Assembly (NCBI GenBank): GCA_947652115.1
Contig: OX393567.1
Coordinates: forward strand, 18,616,063 to 18,680,062
DNA length: 64,000 nucleotides
Direction of reading: 5' to 3'
From: Blastomussa wellsi
Lineage: Eukaryota; Cnidaria; Anthozoa; Scleractinia; Plerogyridae
Position 1 is the stretch's first letter; each line of letters begins with the position of its first letter. A model generated the notes under the pieces. It was not told the origin of the DNA and did no database searches. It saw only the letters and a program-made list of their open reading frames with translations. The position numbers were made by a program, and so were the translations under genes. Shown one piece after another: positions 48,852 to 60,860 of the stretch.

Positions 48852-51625
48852 ATGGCGGCTCAAGTGTGTTTTCGGCGATTTCGCTCTGCGCTCCCAAAAC
48901 TTCCTGTGAACAATGTTTACGTACGTTTGAAAGCGCCCGATTTGGACATCAAAGCTTCTTCCTTGGTTATAAGACCGCCATTTCCTTGTTCTTGGCGTGT
49001 GACACGAACGTTCTTCTCCGAAAGAGGTAGCGATTCGCCCGATGAAGATGAAGGGAACAAGAAAATGAAATCTTCCGCTGTATTTTTTCAAGGTCCTTTT
49101 TTATGGATTTGCAAGAATATGAATCTCTTGATTCTTAAGGCCCTTGATCGTGAATTTGAAGAGAAGGAATTCATCCGGGGCGCCAAGCAAGCATTGTGTG
49201 TGGTTTCTGATTTACTGAACAAAGAGAGCTTTGACGTATTGGAGGGTGTACTAACAGATGAACTAACCAGCTCTATACGAAATGGCAGAAACTCTGAAAA
49301 CCTGGGACCCGTTGTCACCATGGAACAGATAATATTAGCCAATATCCAGAAGGTTCAACTTGGGTATGTCGGGCGCGAGAACAGTCTTGACATAGTTGTA
49401 GATATCAAAGTTGCATACATATTTTCGTCGAAGGAGGACAATACAGGTGATGTCTTTGAAAACAGTAAAATAACGTTACCCCCTATCCCCGGGATAGTGT
49501 GTTACACATTTAGAAAATTTATTTTACCTGACTCGGCAAGTAATTGGCAAGTAAGGTACATTTCGTATGTAAAACCCATCAGATTCAGTGACCTCTAGCA
49601 ACTTTATTTGCTAAAGCCTGGTTTCCACTAGCACAGAGTTGGAGTCATAGGCAGAGTCGTAAGTGTTATGATCTAGTGAAAATCAAATCAACGGAGTCGT
49701 AAGCAGAGTTCCGATTCCACTTATGACTCTGTCTCTTATGATCTAATGAAAACTGTATTGTCAGAGGTGCAAACAGAAAGGAAGTGCCTGAAAGTAGCAA
49801 TGTGATTGGTTTGTTCTTCCGCTTCTGCTTGCGACTCCAACAATCTAGTGTTCACTAGATCGTAAGTGATGGCATCATAAGCGGAATTGAAAGAAAATGG
49901 AATTGTTCTGATTCTTCCAATTTTTGATTTTCACCAGGTCGTAACGATCTTCAGGGATGAAAATAATTGCCGTAGAGTCTCTGGTCACAATGACCGGCCA
50001 AGTAAGTTTTAGCTTGGTCGCGCCTTGTTTCTGGCCGGACAAATAAAAATTGTACTCTGCAATTTTACCCTTGTAGTCTAACGTTACATGTAGGTACCTT
50101 ACTAAAACAACATTGCTGTCGAACAGCAACTTGGACTCCCTGTTTTTGCCGATGGAATAGTCTGCATAGCTGGTGGGATTCGCGGCGAAGTGCTTTTGTT
50201 TTTGGAGAGGCTGATGTCGGTGCGGCAAAGCCGTGGAGAGATTGGTGAGGAGTCGATTTGAAATCCCGCCTGCCCTAATGGATGGGTTTTTTGGAATTAC
50301 GCATTCACCCAGTGAACGCGAATTTCGGATTGGCTGATAGTGGTGAAATGCCAATCAAATGTTAATTGATACTTCATCTTTCCCACATCGGTGGTCTCAG
50401 AAAAATATCCATGATCACGAACAACAAATCTGCGTTAAAATTTAATGGACAGGCCCGTTATCGCAAATATTTAATGCAAGTTGTCATAAACTTCACGGAA
50501 AATTTCAGCTCTGGTGCTTCCAGAGTGAACATTTTGAGAGCTAAACATATCGTGAAAGTAGTAATCAGCCAAAACAAACCGCACGGACAAAACATATGCA
50601 AATTACTAAGGTGTCAAATTCTACTAACAGCTACAGGAAACTGTCAGGAACCCGTGGGAAACCGTGCAAACCTGCAAAGTCCTATGACCTGTAGACATTG
50701 TGCTCAACTTAAAACGCCTCCAAATAGCGCCATCACAAATAAATAGAAAGCAAAAAAGGGTCGGTGACCGAATTAATGTCACGAACGTAGGATTAGTAAT
50801 TAGTGTGCGGTTTAAGGTTTGTTTGCACTACACAAACTTGTCAATAAACACATTACACCTAGCTCTCTGATTGGCTTATTTAATTAGATCACTGAAGGCG
50901 ATAAAATTGGGCGGCTAGCAAAACCCATAAGCAATGAGGCAGGCAGGAAATTTCCACTCACACGGCTTTGCCGCTTGACCTCGTGGGCTTCGCTAGCGAA
51001 TGCTGAGTGAGTAGCTCGCACCCACAATTCCCGCTGGCTACGCAGGCTACCGATGGAATGAATTCGTAGAATTGTTACATGGCAAGATTCAGGACATGTG
51101 GTCCGGTGTTGACCACAGCAATTACTGTAAATATTCTGCATCTCTTTCACATTGTACTGAAAAGTAAAGCGATAATGCGTATGGTGAACAAACAAAACAA
51201 ATGGAAAAAAATTGCCAAAAATGTGACACTCGGCAACTATTTTATATTCCCTATCTTAGTTGACGTTTGATGGCAGTGGACCTCCCTGTACTTGAGGAAT
51301 ACTTTGATTCTGATCTTACACACTGCCTCGTCCCTAGGCGTCGCTCCCTGGTCGTACAGGGTGCGCTTTGCATCTTGGGATTGATTTCGCGTGGCGTTGT
51401 GAGACTGATACGAAACGGAAATCGGATGGTAATGTAACCATCAATCTCTGCGCTCCAGATTTCCCCACTTACCGCCTTGGCCGCCCGGTGCCTGGGGACG
51501 AGGCAGTAATCACAATTCAGATCAAAAGAATAGAATGCTTCTTTAGCTTGATAGCTATCGTCTGTTTATTTGTGGCTTACTTATTAAGGTGCAACTACAG
51601 AAAATGTGAAATGCAACATAACTAA
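48852..51625 (+). CDS. MAIP1: MAIP1-like m-AAA protease-interacting protein, copy 1 (two exons, 267 aa)
   Basis: MAIP1 is a mitochondrial matrix protein that binds the m-AAA protease and assists maturation of EMRE. It belongs to the Tim44/MBA1-like fold group. Exon 1 is 48852-49550 (233 codons). The start ATGGCGGCTCAAG encodes a basic presequence (MAAQVCFRRFRSALPKL). The core block EFEEKEFIRGAKQAL and SFDVLEGVLTDEL match the family. The open frame runs on past TGGCAA, but GTAAGG there is a good donor and the read-through tails differ between the three copies, so I place an intron. Exon 2, 51521-51625, joins in phase 0 as NWQ/IKRIECFF, matching the W-x-I-x-R-I-E end of the human protein. A hydrophobic tail of about 16 residues (FFSLIAIVCLFVAYLL) follows that I do not expect from the family. 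Its acceptor (CACAATTCAG) has a weak pyrimidine tract. Copy 1 lacks four residues after GDVFE present in copies 2 and 3. Confidence 0.75.
49612..49945. repeat. palindromic MITE in MAIP1 intron, unit 1
   Basis: Same family as 14064-14456: CTGGTTTCCACTAG start, repeated GAGTCGTAAG and GACTCTG inverted units, and GATTTTCACCAGGTCGTAAC end. Confidence 0.65.
49950..51520. other. rest of MAIP1 copy 1 intron
   Basis: Contains modest open frames on both strands (for example 49875-50354 minus, 50366-50746 plus). None is recognisable, and the minus one is frameshifted in units 2 and 3, so I treat it as non-coding. Confidence 0.4.
51521..51625 (+). CDS. MAIP1: MAIP1 copy 1, exon 2
   Basis: 34 codons and TAA. 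IKRIE aligns with the family's last strand; the rest is a hydrophobic stretch and a short polar end (RKCEMQHN). Confidence 0.55.
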   Translation: MKRIECFFSLIAIVCLFVAYLLRCNYRKCEMQHN

Positions 51626-52106
51626 CCTTGATAGTTGAGAGAGGCGTCATTGATCTTCCTCCCACAAGCCACCCTGCATATTATGAAGTGTAATTCCCGT
51701 CAAAATTCAGTTCTTGATTTTCTGTGTGAATTGTACATTTAATGTAAGAACCAATGCCAATTTGTTGACTTATTTTCGGCAATAGTTTTCTACTTTTTTT
51801 TAGTCAGTTGAAGAATTCTGTATCAAATTTCATCAGTCTTGCATTATAGCCGGTATAAAATATGGACTACGGTATAAAACGAGGACTGAGGACCAAGTCA
51901 ATTCAAACAAAATTAAGAAATCATCATTACTGTGCACACAATTCGTGTTGCAATGTCACTTCATGTCCATACTTTAGGAAAAACACAGGGTCAACTTTGC
52001 TTGTAGTTTGTGACCCCTACTTTTTTCCCATGAACAGATATTATTGACAATTCCCGACATTGTCAAAAAATGAACAAAAAAATCAATGTGGGAAGTTTTC
52101 TTCCCA

Positions 52107-52478
52107 CACGACATTAGGAGCTGAAGCAATGACGACGGCGACGGCTAGGACGACGCCTGCTTAAAAATGAATCTAAATTTTACGCACGAATCTCGCAATT
52201 GCCTTGATGTCTTTGGTGCATCTATCGCTTTCAAACGTAGTTCTTGTAGAAAATATAAGAACGGCATTTATTTTCAAATAGAAAAACGAAAATTTAGCCG
52301 TCGAGGTTCACGTTCTCCAAAGTACTCAGAAATTGGTCATTTCACGTTGTTGTTTTGCAGAAGACGGCAAAGAAATGTACAAATAATTATAACGCACGTG
52401 CAGAGCTATTGTACTGCTCATTAAATCTTTTGTTTAGCGACGTTCTCATTGACGTTGCCGTCGTGGTTTGCTTAAGCT
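52107..52478. mobile_element. MITE present only in unit 1
   Basis: Imperfect inverted ends (TTAGGAGCTGAAGCAATGAC and GTGGTTTGCTTAAGCTCCCTA), with ACGACGGCGACGGC matching GACGTTGCCGTCGT. Unit 2 at 59350 reads straight across the site. The junction is not a clean duplication. Confidence 0.65.
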
Positions 52479-52970
52479 CCCTATTGAATCCTTCATCTTG
52501 CGGCTGTTAGGCGAGTGGAATGTGGTCGCTAAATGCAATTTTTTTTTCTTTAAGAAACCACACCAATTGAATAAATTCACTTATTGGGTCCACTTAAACA
52601 ACTTCACTTCAGAGATTCACTTGCAATATTTTTGGGCTTATAGAAACTGTAACCATATTCCCAAGCGATGCGCGATTTTTTAGATTTAGGGCAGAGGGTC
52701 CTGAACAGGGGGTACCCATCCCATTTCCCAGCCCAATTTTTTTCCAAATCCCACTTCCCAGTGTTCAAATCCCATTCCCACTAGCAGAATTCAGAGACCC
52801 AAGATTAACTTTAGAGACCCGAGATTAACTTTTAGACTACGAACAGTCCCTTTTTTCTTAGTCCGTCGAGTGTGAAGCGAAAAAAATGAACTTTTATTTC
52901 GAGGTCCTCCCTGAAAACCACTTTTTAATTGTTGGGAGCATCCTCATAAAATATTTTTAATTATTAAGTC

Positions 52971-53119
52971 TGGTTTTCACTAGCACACAAGCATAAGCAT
53001 AACAACATAAGCACTAGCAACACACTTTTTTCTCATGTTGTTTTCACCGGGAATCACCGCGAGAGTGTCTGTACTTCTTGTGCTTATGTCGTTATGCTTC
53101 TGCACTAGAGAAAACCAGC
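52971..53119. repeat. fold-back repeat CTGGTTTTCACTAG...CTAGAGAAAACCAG, unit 1
   Basis: Inner arms GCATAAGCATAACAACATAAGC and TGCTTATGTCGTTATGC pair. The ends resemble those of the 14064 MITE family. The copy in unit 2 is at 59862-60010. Confidence 0.65.
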
Positions 53120-53159
53120 CTTGAAGGCTGGCCAACGACTGCAATAAAAAGATAAGAAA

Positions 53160-53385
53160 CTAGTGGCTCACAAAAAAGCGAAAAAATAAAGAAAACGAAA
53201 AGGCTAAAGAGGAGGGTCACTTTGTGCGCATGCCCGAGCTAAGGATCACACCGTGAAGAATGCCAAAAGAAGCAAATATGATACCCTATTTAATGAACGA
53301 TAAAATCGAACAACCATACCCTATTCCGCGGCACATACCTATATAGCCCATATATGGGAGTACCCCCACCCCGGGTGTCGCTGGG
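53160..53385. repeat. dispersed repeat with CCCGGG end, unit 1
   Basis: ATACCCTATTCCGCGGCACA and GGGAGTACCCCCACCCCGGG are inverse relatives of 14500-14775. Confidence 0.55.
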
Positions 53386-53535
53386 TGCCTATGGTTTTCT
53401 GTCTTGGCAAAAGGTTATTATGAAACACGACAAGCTTTCTTAACAGGGTATACATGTCTGCCGTGGTTAAATTTTATACTAATGCAGCTTCAAGGCGAGA
53501 GTTTACTGACATGTTGACATTGTGTAGTATGCTAG

Positions 53536-53858
53536 GTGGGAGGCGCAGTGTCCTAATGGTCAGCGCGCTGGACTCTGGATCGGACGGTCCGGGTTCGAGC
53601 CTCGGCCGGGTCACTGCGTTGTGTTCTTTCGGAATGAAATTTTGCAGTTCTTTTAAATTAATGTTGAGTTGGACACCAAAGATGTTCGGACGGAAGACAC
53701 TTCACTCTCACAGTGCCTCTCTTCACCCAGGTGTATAAATGGGTGCGGGCAAATTTACTGCTAGGGAGTAACCCTGCGTCCCATCCAGGGGGAGTAGAAA
53801 TACCCTCTGTTGCTTCATGCTTCAGAAACCGGGATAAGCTCCGGCCTGACGGCCACTA
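53536..53858 (+). repeat. SINE copy with internal insertion, unit 1
   Basis: Head TAATGGTCAGCGCGCTGGAC and B box GGTCCGGGTTCGAGCCTCGG. About 50 bp (ATTTTGCAGTTCTTTTAAAT region) is inserted before the CTCTCACAGTGCCTC body. Confidence 0.7.
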
Positions 53859-53971
53859 CGCCCGATTTACTTTACCTTACGCGACAGCAATAGACGTTGC
53901 GGTCACGGCTTCAATAACTGATTGTAAATTATGCTATTTTACAGATAGGTATAAAAACAAGGTCCTAACAC

Positions 53972-54089
53972 ATGGCGGCTGATTATCTAGTGTACAACAG
54001 TCATGGGAAAACGTATGAAGTGCCCAGGATTCGTGTGTCTTCGCTCAACGAGCTTCAAAGCGCTGATCACATCGCATTTCATCGATACG
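53972..54089 (+). pseudogene. first-exon fragment of an LRAT-like gene at the unit 1/2 junction
   Basis: ATG at 53972 opens a frame beginning MAADYLVYNSHGKTYEV and containing SLNELQSADHIAFHR. The [SG]DHIAFHR pattern is what I associate with the start of LRAT/NlpC-P60-type acyltransferase domains, here before the catalytic His would be reached. The sequence is cut at 54089, where the ABCA3-like exon 1 copy begins in the opposite orientation. It is presumably the 5' end of a gene whose intact copy lies to the right of the array. The family call is tentative. Confidence 0.45.
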
Positions 54090-54256
54090 GTGCAGTTAGG
54101 TTTGTTTTCATCTTTAACCACAAATGCTCGTAAAAGGACCAGGATTATAATGAAAAAGAGTGGCATTGAAATTTGGAAGAATGTTCACACAGGAGCCCTC
54201 TTTAGCAGGACTAAGTTTTTCCATAATAGTAGCAAAAATTGGCTTCCTTTTCCCAT
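54090..54256 (-). pseudogene. ABCA3: ABCA3-like exon 1 fragment, unit 2
   Basis: About 55 codons from the start codon at 54256, matching exon 1 through [18 protein letters not shown] sequence and then cut by the junction. One codon (Arg in the APVRTFF region) has become TGA, so it cannot yield even the short peptide. It retains the presumed ABCA3 upstream region. Confidence 0.8.
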
Positions 54257-55809
54257 GTTGCCGTTGATAGCTGAGCTTAATATCTGGATGTAGAAAATTG
54301 CCTATTAACCATCTGTTTACCTGTGCAAGGAAAAAAAGCCATCAACAAAGATCTCTTCAGAATGCCTGGTTCCAGGAAATGAAATACCCACAATTACCTC
54401 AGGGAACATTATTGGACATTTCAAAGGGAAGGGGGAGGGAGGGGGAGAGGGGGAGGGAGGGGGTGGGGGAGAGGGAGAGGAAGGGGAGAGGGGTAACTTA
54501 ATAATTCCTTTACAATGTTGCAAATAAATGATGATGATGATAATGATGATGATGATGACGATGATGAAGATAATTAGCAAGAAAGGTACCGGCCTAACTG
54601 GAATTTCTAGGGGATTGGGGGTCAGATTAAATGACTTTCATGGGAAGGGTATGAATACTGTCTGGAACAATACAGTAGATACCTACTTACTGATATGCAT
54701 ATTGTATAGTTATAATTAATTACATGGTAAAACAAGTCAGAATTAATATGTACTGGCATGCCTAAGAGACGGGGGTGAATAGAGGTATGCGAATCCATTG
54801 GTGTGTTAATTTTGGCTGAATCAGTCAATGTGTTGACTATTTTCATCCTGCATTCCTTGTAAAGTTTCTGTTGTATAGTTTCAGTTATGGACAGTAGATG
54901 GTGGGGGAGGGGGACAGGAACCTTGAAAAATAGGAGGTGGGAGAAGAGAAGACAGGAAGTGGGATTCCCAAGGTGGTAGGAACTGCGAAAAATCGGGAAA
55001 AATTTAGCAAAATTGTGCAATGTTCTGCAACAGACATGCAACCTAGAGGAGGGGAGAAGATGGTTACAGGTACAATTTACCCACGCATAAAGATTTCACG
55101 CAAATCTTCAGTATTCCGCAACATACAGGCCATGGGAACAAAACCCCAACGGCAAGCCAGCAATCCATGTATATAATGTTTCTTATAGTATATTTTTGAA
55201 AGGCATCAGAATGTTGAACAGTCCATTCATTTCAGAAAAAAATATGAATGAGGTCGAATAACACCTAGATTTCAAACGATTTATTCCAGAAAGAGTGATC
55301 ATGAAGCCGGGTAATGAAGGGATATATACTTCACTGAATGAATGAATGAATGAAACAATTTTTGTGGCCAGAAAATTTAACCACTGACAAACTTGCTCTG
55401 CCCATGCCACGTTCTGATGATTCAGCTTAAAAACAACAATGCAACAAATCCTCAACATTTCTGCTGAAATTACGGAATGAATGCCCTAATTCAGCCTCCA
55501 CCGGTTCGAAACGCTGGAGACTGGAAGACTGAGGTTAGCTGTCTAATCAAATAAACAGCGAATAAGTAAAATTTCAAGAGCCTTCCACTTACATAACCCG
55601 CTTCCAAGTCACCTTTAATACAAGTTTGAGCTCCCGACCGGGAATAAATGACATTACGTTCTACGCTAAATAAGTGAGATACTGGATTCTTTGACACCTC
55701 ACATGACTGAACAGTGACAGGTCATTCCGCATACGTATTGGTCTAAAAATAAACACGCCGGGCGACCTCCCCTTCCGTAGGTGAAAGCCTGGCCTTGATC
55801 CATTCCAAG

Positions 55810-58536
55810 ATGGCGGCTCAAGTGTGTTTTCGGCGATTTTGCTCTGCTCTCCCAAAACTTCCTGTGAACAATGTTTACGTACGTTTTAAAGTGCCCGATT
55901 TGGACATCAAAGCTTCTTCCTTGGTTATAAGACCGCCATTTCCTTGTTCTTGGCGTGAGACACGAACGTTCTTCTCCGAAAGAGGTAGCGATTCGCCCGA
56001 TGAAGATGAAGGGAACAAGAAAATGAAATCTTCCGCTGTATTTTTTCACGGTCCTTTTGGATGGATTGGCAAGAATGGGAATCTCTGGATTCTTAAGGCC
56101 CTTGATGGTGAATTTGAAGAGAAGGAATTCATCCGGGACGCCAAGCGAGCATTGTGTGTGGTTTCTGATTTAATGAACAAAGAGAGCTTTGACGTATTGG
56201 AGGGTGTACTAACAGATGAACTAACCAGCTCTATACGAAATGGCAGAAACTCTGAAAACCTGGGACCCGTTGTCACCATGGAACAGATAATATCAGCCAA
56301 TATCGAGAAGGCTCAACTTGGGTATGTCGAGCGCGAGAACAGTCTTGACATGGTTATAGATATCAAAGTTGCGTACATATTTTCGTCGAAGGAGGACAAT
56401 GCAGGTGATGTCTTTGAAGGACAGATTGGAAACATGAAAATAACGTTACCCCCTGTTCCCAGGATGGTGTGTTACACATTCAGAAAAGTTATTTTACCTG
56501 ACTTGGCAAGTAATTGGCAAGTAAGGTACATTTCGTATGCATCAGATTCAGTGACCTCTAGCAACTTTATTTGCTAAAGCCTGGTTTCCACTAGCAACAG
56601 AGTTGGAGTCATAGGCAGAGTCGTAAGTGTTATTACCTAGTGAAAATCAAATCAACGGAGTCGTAAGCAGAGTTCCGATTCCACTTATGACTCTGTCTCT
56701 TATGATCTAATGAAAACTGTATTGTCAGAGGGGCAAACAGAAAGGAAGTACCTGAAACTAGCAATGTGATTGGTTTATTCTTCCACTTCTGCTTGCGACT
56801 CCAACAATCTAGTGTTCACTAGATCGTAAGTGATGGCATCATAAGCGGAATTGAAAGAAAATGGAATTGTTCTGATTCTTCCAATTTTTGATTTTCACCA
56901 GGTCGTAACGTTCTTCAGGGATGAAAATAATTGCCGTAGAGTCTCTGGTCACAATGACCGGCCAAGTAAGTTTTAGCTTGGTCGCGCCTTGTTTCTGGCC
57001 GGACAAATAAAAATTGTACTCTGCAATTTTACCCTTGTAGTCTAACGTTACATGTAGTTACCTTACTAAAACAATATTGCTGTCAAACAGCAACTTGGAC
57101 TCCCTGTTTTTGCCGATGGAATAGCCTGCGTAGCTGGCGGGATTCGCAGCGAAGTGCTTTTGTTTTTGGAGAGGCTGACATCGGTGCGGCAAAGCCGTGG
57201 AGAGATTGGTGGAGTCGATTTGAAATCCCGCCTGCCCTTATGGATGGGTTTTTTGAAATTACGCATTCACCCAGTGAACGCGAATTTCGGATTGGCTGAT
57301 AGTGGTGAAATGCCAATCAAATGTTAATTGATACTTCATCTTTCCAACGTCGGCGGTCTCAGAAAAATATCCATGATCATGAACAACAAATCTGCGTTAA
57401 AATTTAATGGACAGGCCCGTTATCGCAAATATTCAATGCAAGTTGTCATAAACTTCACGGAAAATTTCAGCTCTGGTCCTTCCAGAGCTAACATTTTGAG
57501 AGCTAAACATATCGTGAAAGTAGTAATCAGCCAAAACAAACTGCACCAACAAAACATATGCAAATTACTAAGGTGTCAAATTCTACTAACAGCTACAGGA
57601 AACTGTCAGGAACCTGTGGGAAACCGTGCAAACCTGCAAAGTCCTATGACCTCTAGACATTGTGCTCAACTTAAAATGCCTCCAAATAGCGCCATCACAA
57701 ATAAATAGAAAGCAAAAAAGGGTCGGAAGACCGAATTAATGTCACGAACGTAGGATTAGTAATTAGTGTGCGGTTTAAGGTTTGTTCGCACTACACAAAC
57801 TTGTCAATAAACACATTACACCTCGCTCTCTTATTGGCATATTTAATTAGATCACTGAAGGCGATAAAAGTGGGCAGCTAGAAAAACCCATTAGCAATGA
57901 GGCAGGCGGGAAATGTCCACTCAGACGGCTTTGCCGCTTGACCTCGTGGGCTTCGCCAGCGAATGCTGAGTGAGTAGCTCGCACCCTCAAATCCCGCTGG
58001 CTACACAGGCTACCGATGGAATGAATTCGTAGAATTGTTACATGGCAAGATTCAGGACGTGGTCCGGTGTTGACCACAGCAATTACTGTAAATATTCTGC
58101 ATCTCTTTCACATTGTACTGAAAAGTAAAGCGATAATGCGTATGGTGAACAAACAAAACAAATGGAAAAAAAATTGCCAAAAATGTGAAACTCGGCGACT
58201 ATTTTATATTCCCTATCTTAGTTGACGTTTGATGGCAGTGGACCTCCCGGTACTTGAAGACTACTTTGATTCTGATCTTATGCACTGCCTCGTCCCTAGG
58301 CGTCGCTCCCTGGTCGTACAGGGTGCGCTTTGCATCTTGGGATTGATTTCGCGTGGCGTTGTGAGACTGATACGAAAGGGAAATCGGATGGCAATGTAAC
58401 CATCAATCTCCGCGCTCCAGATTTCCCCGCTTACCGCCTTGGCCGCCCGGTGCCTGGGGACGAGGCAGTAATCACAATTCAGATCAAAAGAATAGAATGC
58501 TTCTTTAGCCACAGGCAGCCCAAGCTCACGTTGTGA
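55810..58536 (+). CDS. MAIP1: MAIP1-like gene, copy 2, C-terminus altered by MITE
   Basis: Exon 1 is 55810-56520 (237 codons; carries the GQIGNM-type segment lost in copy 1). Exon 2 starts at 58483 (IKRIECFFS) and runs into a MITE inserted at 58510, so the reading ends HRQPKLTL-stop at 58536. The product would be about 254 aa, without the hydrophobic tail of copy 1. The conserved W-x-I-x-R-I-E end is kept. Substitutions at otherwise constant positions (RDAKRAL for RGAKQAL) suggest relaxed constraint on this copy. Confidence 0.65.
56573..56907. repeat. palindromic MITE in MAIP1 intron, unit 2
   Basis: Copy of 49612-49945 with a few substitutions. Confidence 0.65.
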
Positions 58537-58781
58537 TCAGTACGTATCATGTCATGGCAAAAATATAAGAGTTTGTATGGGAATAATTTACAACACCTTT
58601 TAACAAACTGAAATACTGCCAAATCTTAAATAAAATTGCCTTACCTTACTTTCACTGTGTTTTTCTTCTTGTCTGAACGCTTATTTTGCCGATTCTTGGC
58701 CATTTAGGCGAGTTATCGATTTCCCATACAAACTCTTATATTTTGTGATCCTGATCATAACGTGAGCTTGGGCTGCCTGTG
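58510..58781. mobile_element. 272-bp MITE with 7-bp TSD inside MAIP1 copy 2 exon 2
   Basis: Perfect inverted ends CACAGGCAGCCCAAGCTCAC(GTT) after one extra C, and the complement at 58759-58781. The flanks repeat CTTTAGC (58503-58509 and 58782-58788). The empty site is seen at the same place in unit 1 (51540-51546). A 7-bp duplication is uncommon; superfamily not assigned. Confidence 0.85.
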
Positions 58782-59861
58782 CTTTAGCTTGATAGCTATC
58801 GTCTGTTTATTTGTGGCTTACTTATTAAGGTGCAACTACAGAAAATGTGAAATGCAACATAAATAACCTTGATAGTTGAGAGAGGGGTCATTGATCTTCC
58901 TCCCACAAGCCACCCTGCATATTATGAAGTGTAATTCCCGTCAAAATTCAGTTCTTGATTTTCTGTGTGAATTATACATTTAATGTAAGAACCAATGCCA
59001 ATTTGTTGACTTATTTTCGGCAATAGTTTTCTACTTTTTTTTAGTCAGTTGAAGAATTCTGTATCAAATTTCATCAGTCTTGCATTATAGCGGGTATAAA
59101 ATATGGACTACGGTATAAAACGAGGACTGAGGACCAAGTCAATTCAAACAAAATTAAGAAATCATCATTACTGCGCACACAATTCGTGTTGCAATGTCAC
59201 TTCATGTCCATACTTTAGGAAAAACACAGGGTCAACTTTACTTGTAGTTTGTGACCCCTACTTTTTTCCCATGAACAGATATTATTGACAATTCCCTACA
59301 TTGTCAAAAAATGAACAAAAAAATCAATGTGGGAAGTTTTCTTCCCACACGGCATTGAATCCTTCATCTTGCAGCTGTTAGGCGAGTGGAATGTGGTTGC
59401 TAAATGCAATTTTTTTTTCTTTAAGAAACCACACCAATTGAATAAATTCACTTATTGGGTCCACTTAAACAACTTCACTTCAGAGATTCACTTGCAATAT
59501 TTTTGGGCTTATAGAAACTGTAACCATATTCCCAAGCGATGCGCGATTTTTTAGATTTAGGGCAGAGGGTCCTGAACAGGGGGTACCCATCCCATTTCCC
59601 AGCCCAATTTTTTTCCAAATCCCACTTCCCAGTGTTCAAATACCATTCCCACTAGCAGAATTCAGAGACCCGATATTAACTTTAGAGACCCGAGATTAAC
59701 TTTTAGACAACGAACAGTCCCTTTTTTCTTAGTCCGTCGAGTGCGAAGCGAAAAAAAATGAACTTTTATTTTGAGGTCCTCCCTGAAAACCACTTTTTAA
59801 TTGTTGGGAGCATCCTCAAAAAAATATTTTTAATTATTTTTTTAATTATTAAGTCTGGTTT

Positions 59862-60010
59862 TCACTAGCACACAAGCATAAGCATAACAACATAAGCACG
59901 AGCAAACACACTTTTTTTTCTGATGTTGTTTTCACCGGGAATCACCGCGAGAGTGTCTGTTCTTCTTGTGCTTATGTCGTTATGCTTATGCACTAGAGAA
60001 AACCAGCTTT
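59862..60010. repeat. fold-back repeat, unit 2
   Basis: Copy of 52971-53119. Confidence 0.6.
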
Positions 60011-60044
60011 AAAGGCTGGCCAACGACTGCAACAAAAAGATAAG

Positions 60045-60275
60045 AAACTAGTGGCTCACAAAAAAGCGAAAAAATAAAGAAAACGAAAAGGCTAAAGAGG
60101 AGGGTCACTTTGTACGCATGCCCGAGCTAAGGATCACACCGTGAAGAATGCCAAAAGAAGCAAATATGATACCCTATTTAATGAACGAGAAAATCGAACA
60201 ACCATACCCTATTCCGCGGCACATACCTATATAGCCCATATATGGGAGTACCCCCACCCCGGGTGTCGCTGGGTG
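60045..60275. repeat. dispersed repeat with CCCGGG end, unit 2
   Basis: Copy of 53160-53385. Confidence 0.5.
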
Positions 60276-60423
60276 CCTATGGTTTTCTGTCTTGGCAAAA
60301 GGTTATTATGAAACACGACAAGCTTTCTTAACAGGGTATACATGTCTGCCGTGGTTAAATTTTATACTAATGCAGCTTCAAGGCGAGAGTTTACTGACAT
60401 GTTGACATTGTGTAGTATGCTAT

Positions 60424-60748
60424 GTGGGAGGCGCAGTGTCCTAATGGTCAGTGCGCTGCACTCCGGATCTGACGGTCCGAGTTCGAGCCTCGGCCGGGTC
60501 ACTGTGTTGTGTTTTTTTGGAATGAAATTTTGCAGTTCTTTTACATTAATGTTGAGTTGGACACCAAAGATGTTCAGACGGAAGACACTTCACTCTCACA
60601 GTGCCTCTCTTCACCCAGGTGTATAAATGGGTGCGGGCAAATTTACTGCTAGGGAGTAACCCTGCGTCTCATCCAGGGGGAGTAGAAATACCCTCTGTTG
60701 CTTCATGCTTCAGAAACCGGGATAAGCTCCGGCCTAATGGGCCACTAC
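60424..60748 (+). repeat. SINE copy with internal insertion, unit 2
   Basis: Same insertion as 53536-53858, so it predates the duplication. Confidence 0.7.
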
Positions 60749-60860
60749 GCCCGATTTACTTTACCTTACGCGACAGCAATAGACGTTGTGGTCACGGCTT
60801 CAATAACAGATTGTAAATTATGCTATTTTACAGATAAGTATAACAACAAGGTCCCAACAC

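Larger units (their letters stand above)
46831..54089. repeat. tandem array unit 1 (7259 bp)
   Basis: Homology to unit 2 starts at GTGCAGTT (46831 here, 54090 in unit 2, 60979 in unit 3), inside ABCA3-like exon 1. The unit contains the ABCA3 5' end, the intergenic region, MAIP1 copy 1, SINE, MITEs and an LRAT-like exon fragment. Two segments are unique to this unit: about 47785-48095 and about 52107-52478. Confidence 0.9.

Noticed and set aside
49551..49598. Continuation of MAIP1 copy 1 as a single-exon gene ending IRFSDL
   Set aside because: The tail is different in each copy, and a good donor plus an exon restoring the family C-terminus exist.
49875..50354. 159-codon minus-strand frame in the MAIP1 intron
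   Set aside because: Units 2 and 3 carry a 2-bp difference that breaks the frame while the surrounding DNA is equally conserved; no recognisable domain.
51368..51520. Upstream extension of the frame containing MAIP1 exon 2
   Set aside because: It has no similarity to anything I know, and joining at 51521 gives the family C-terminus.
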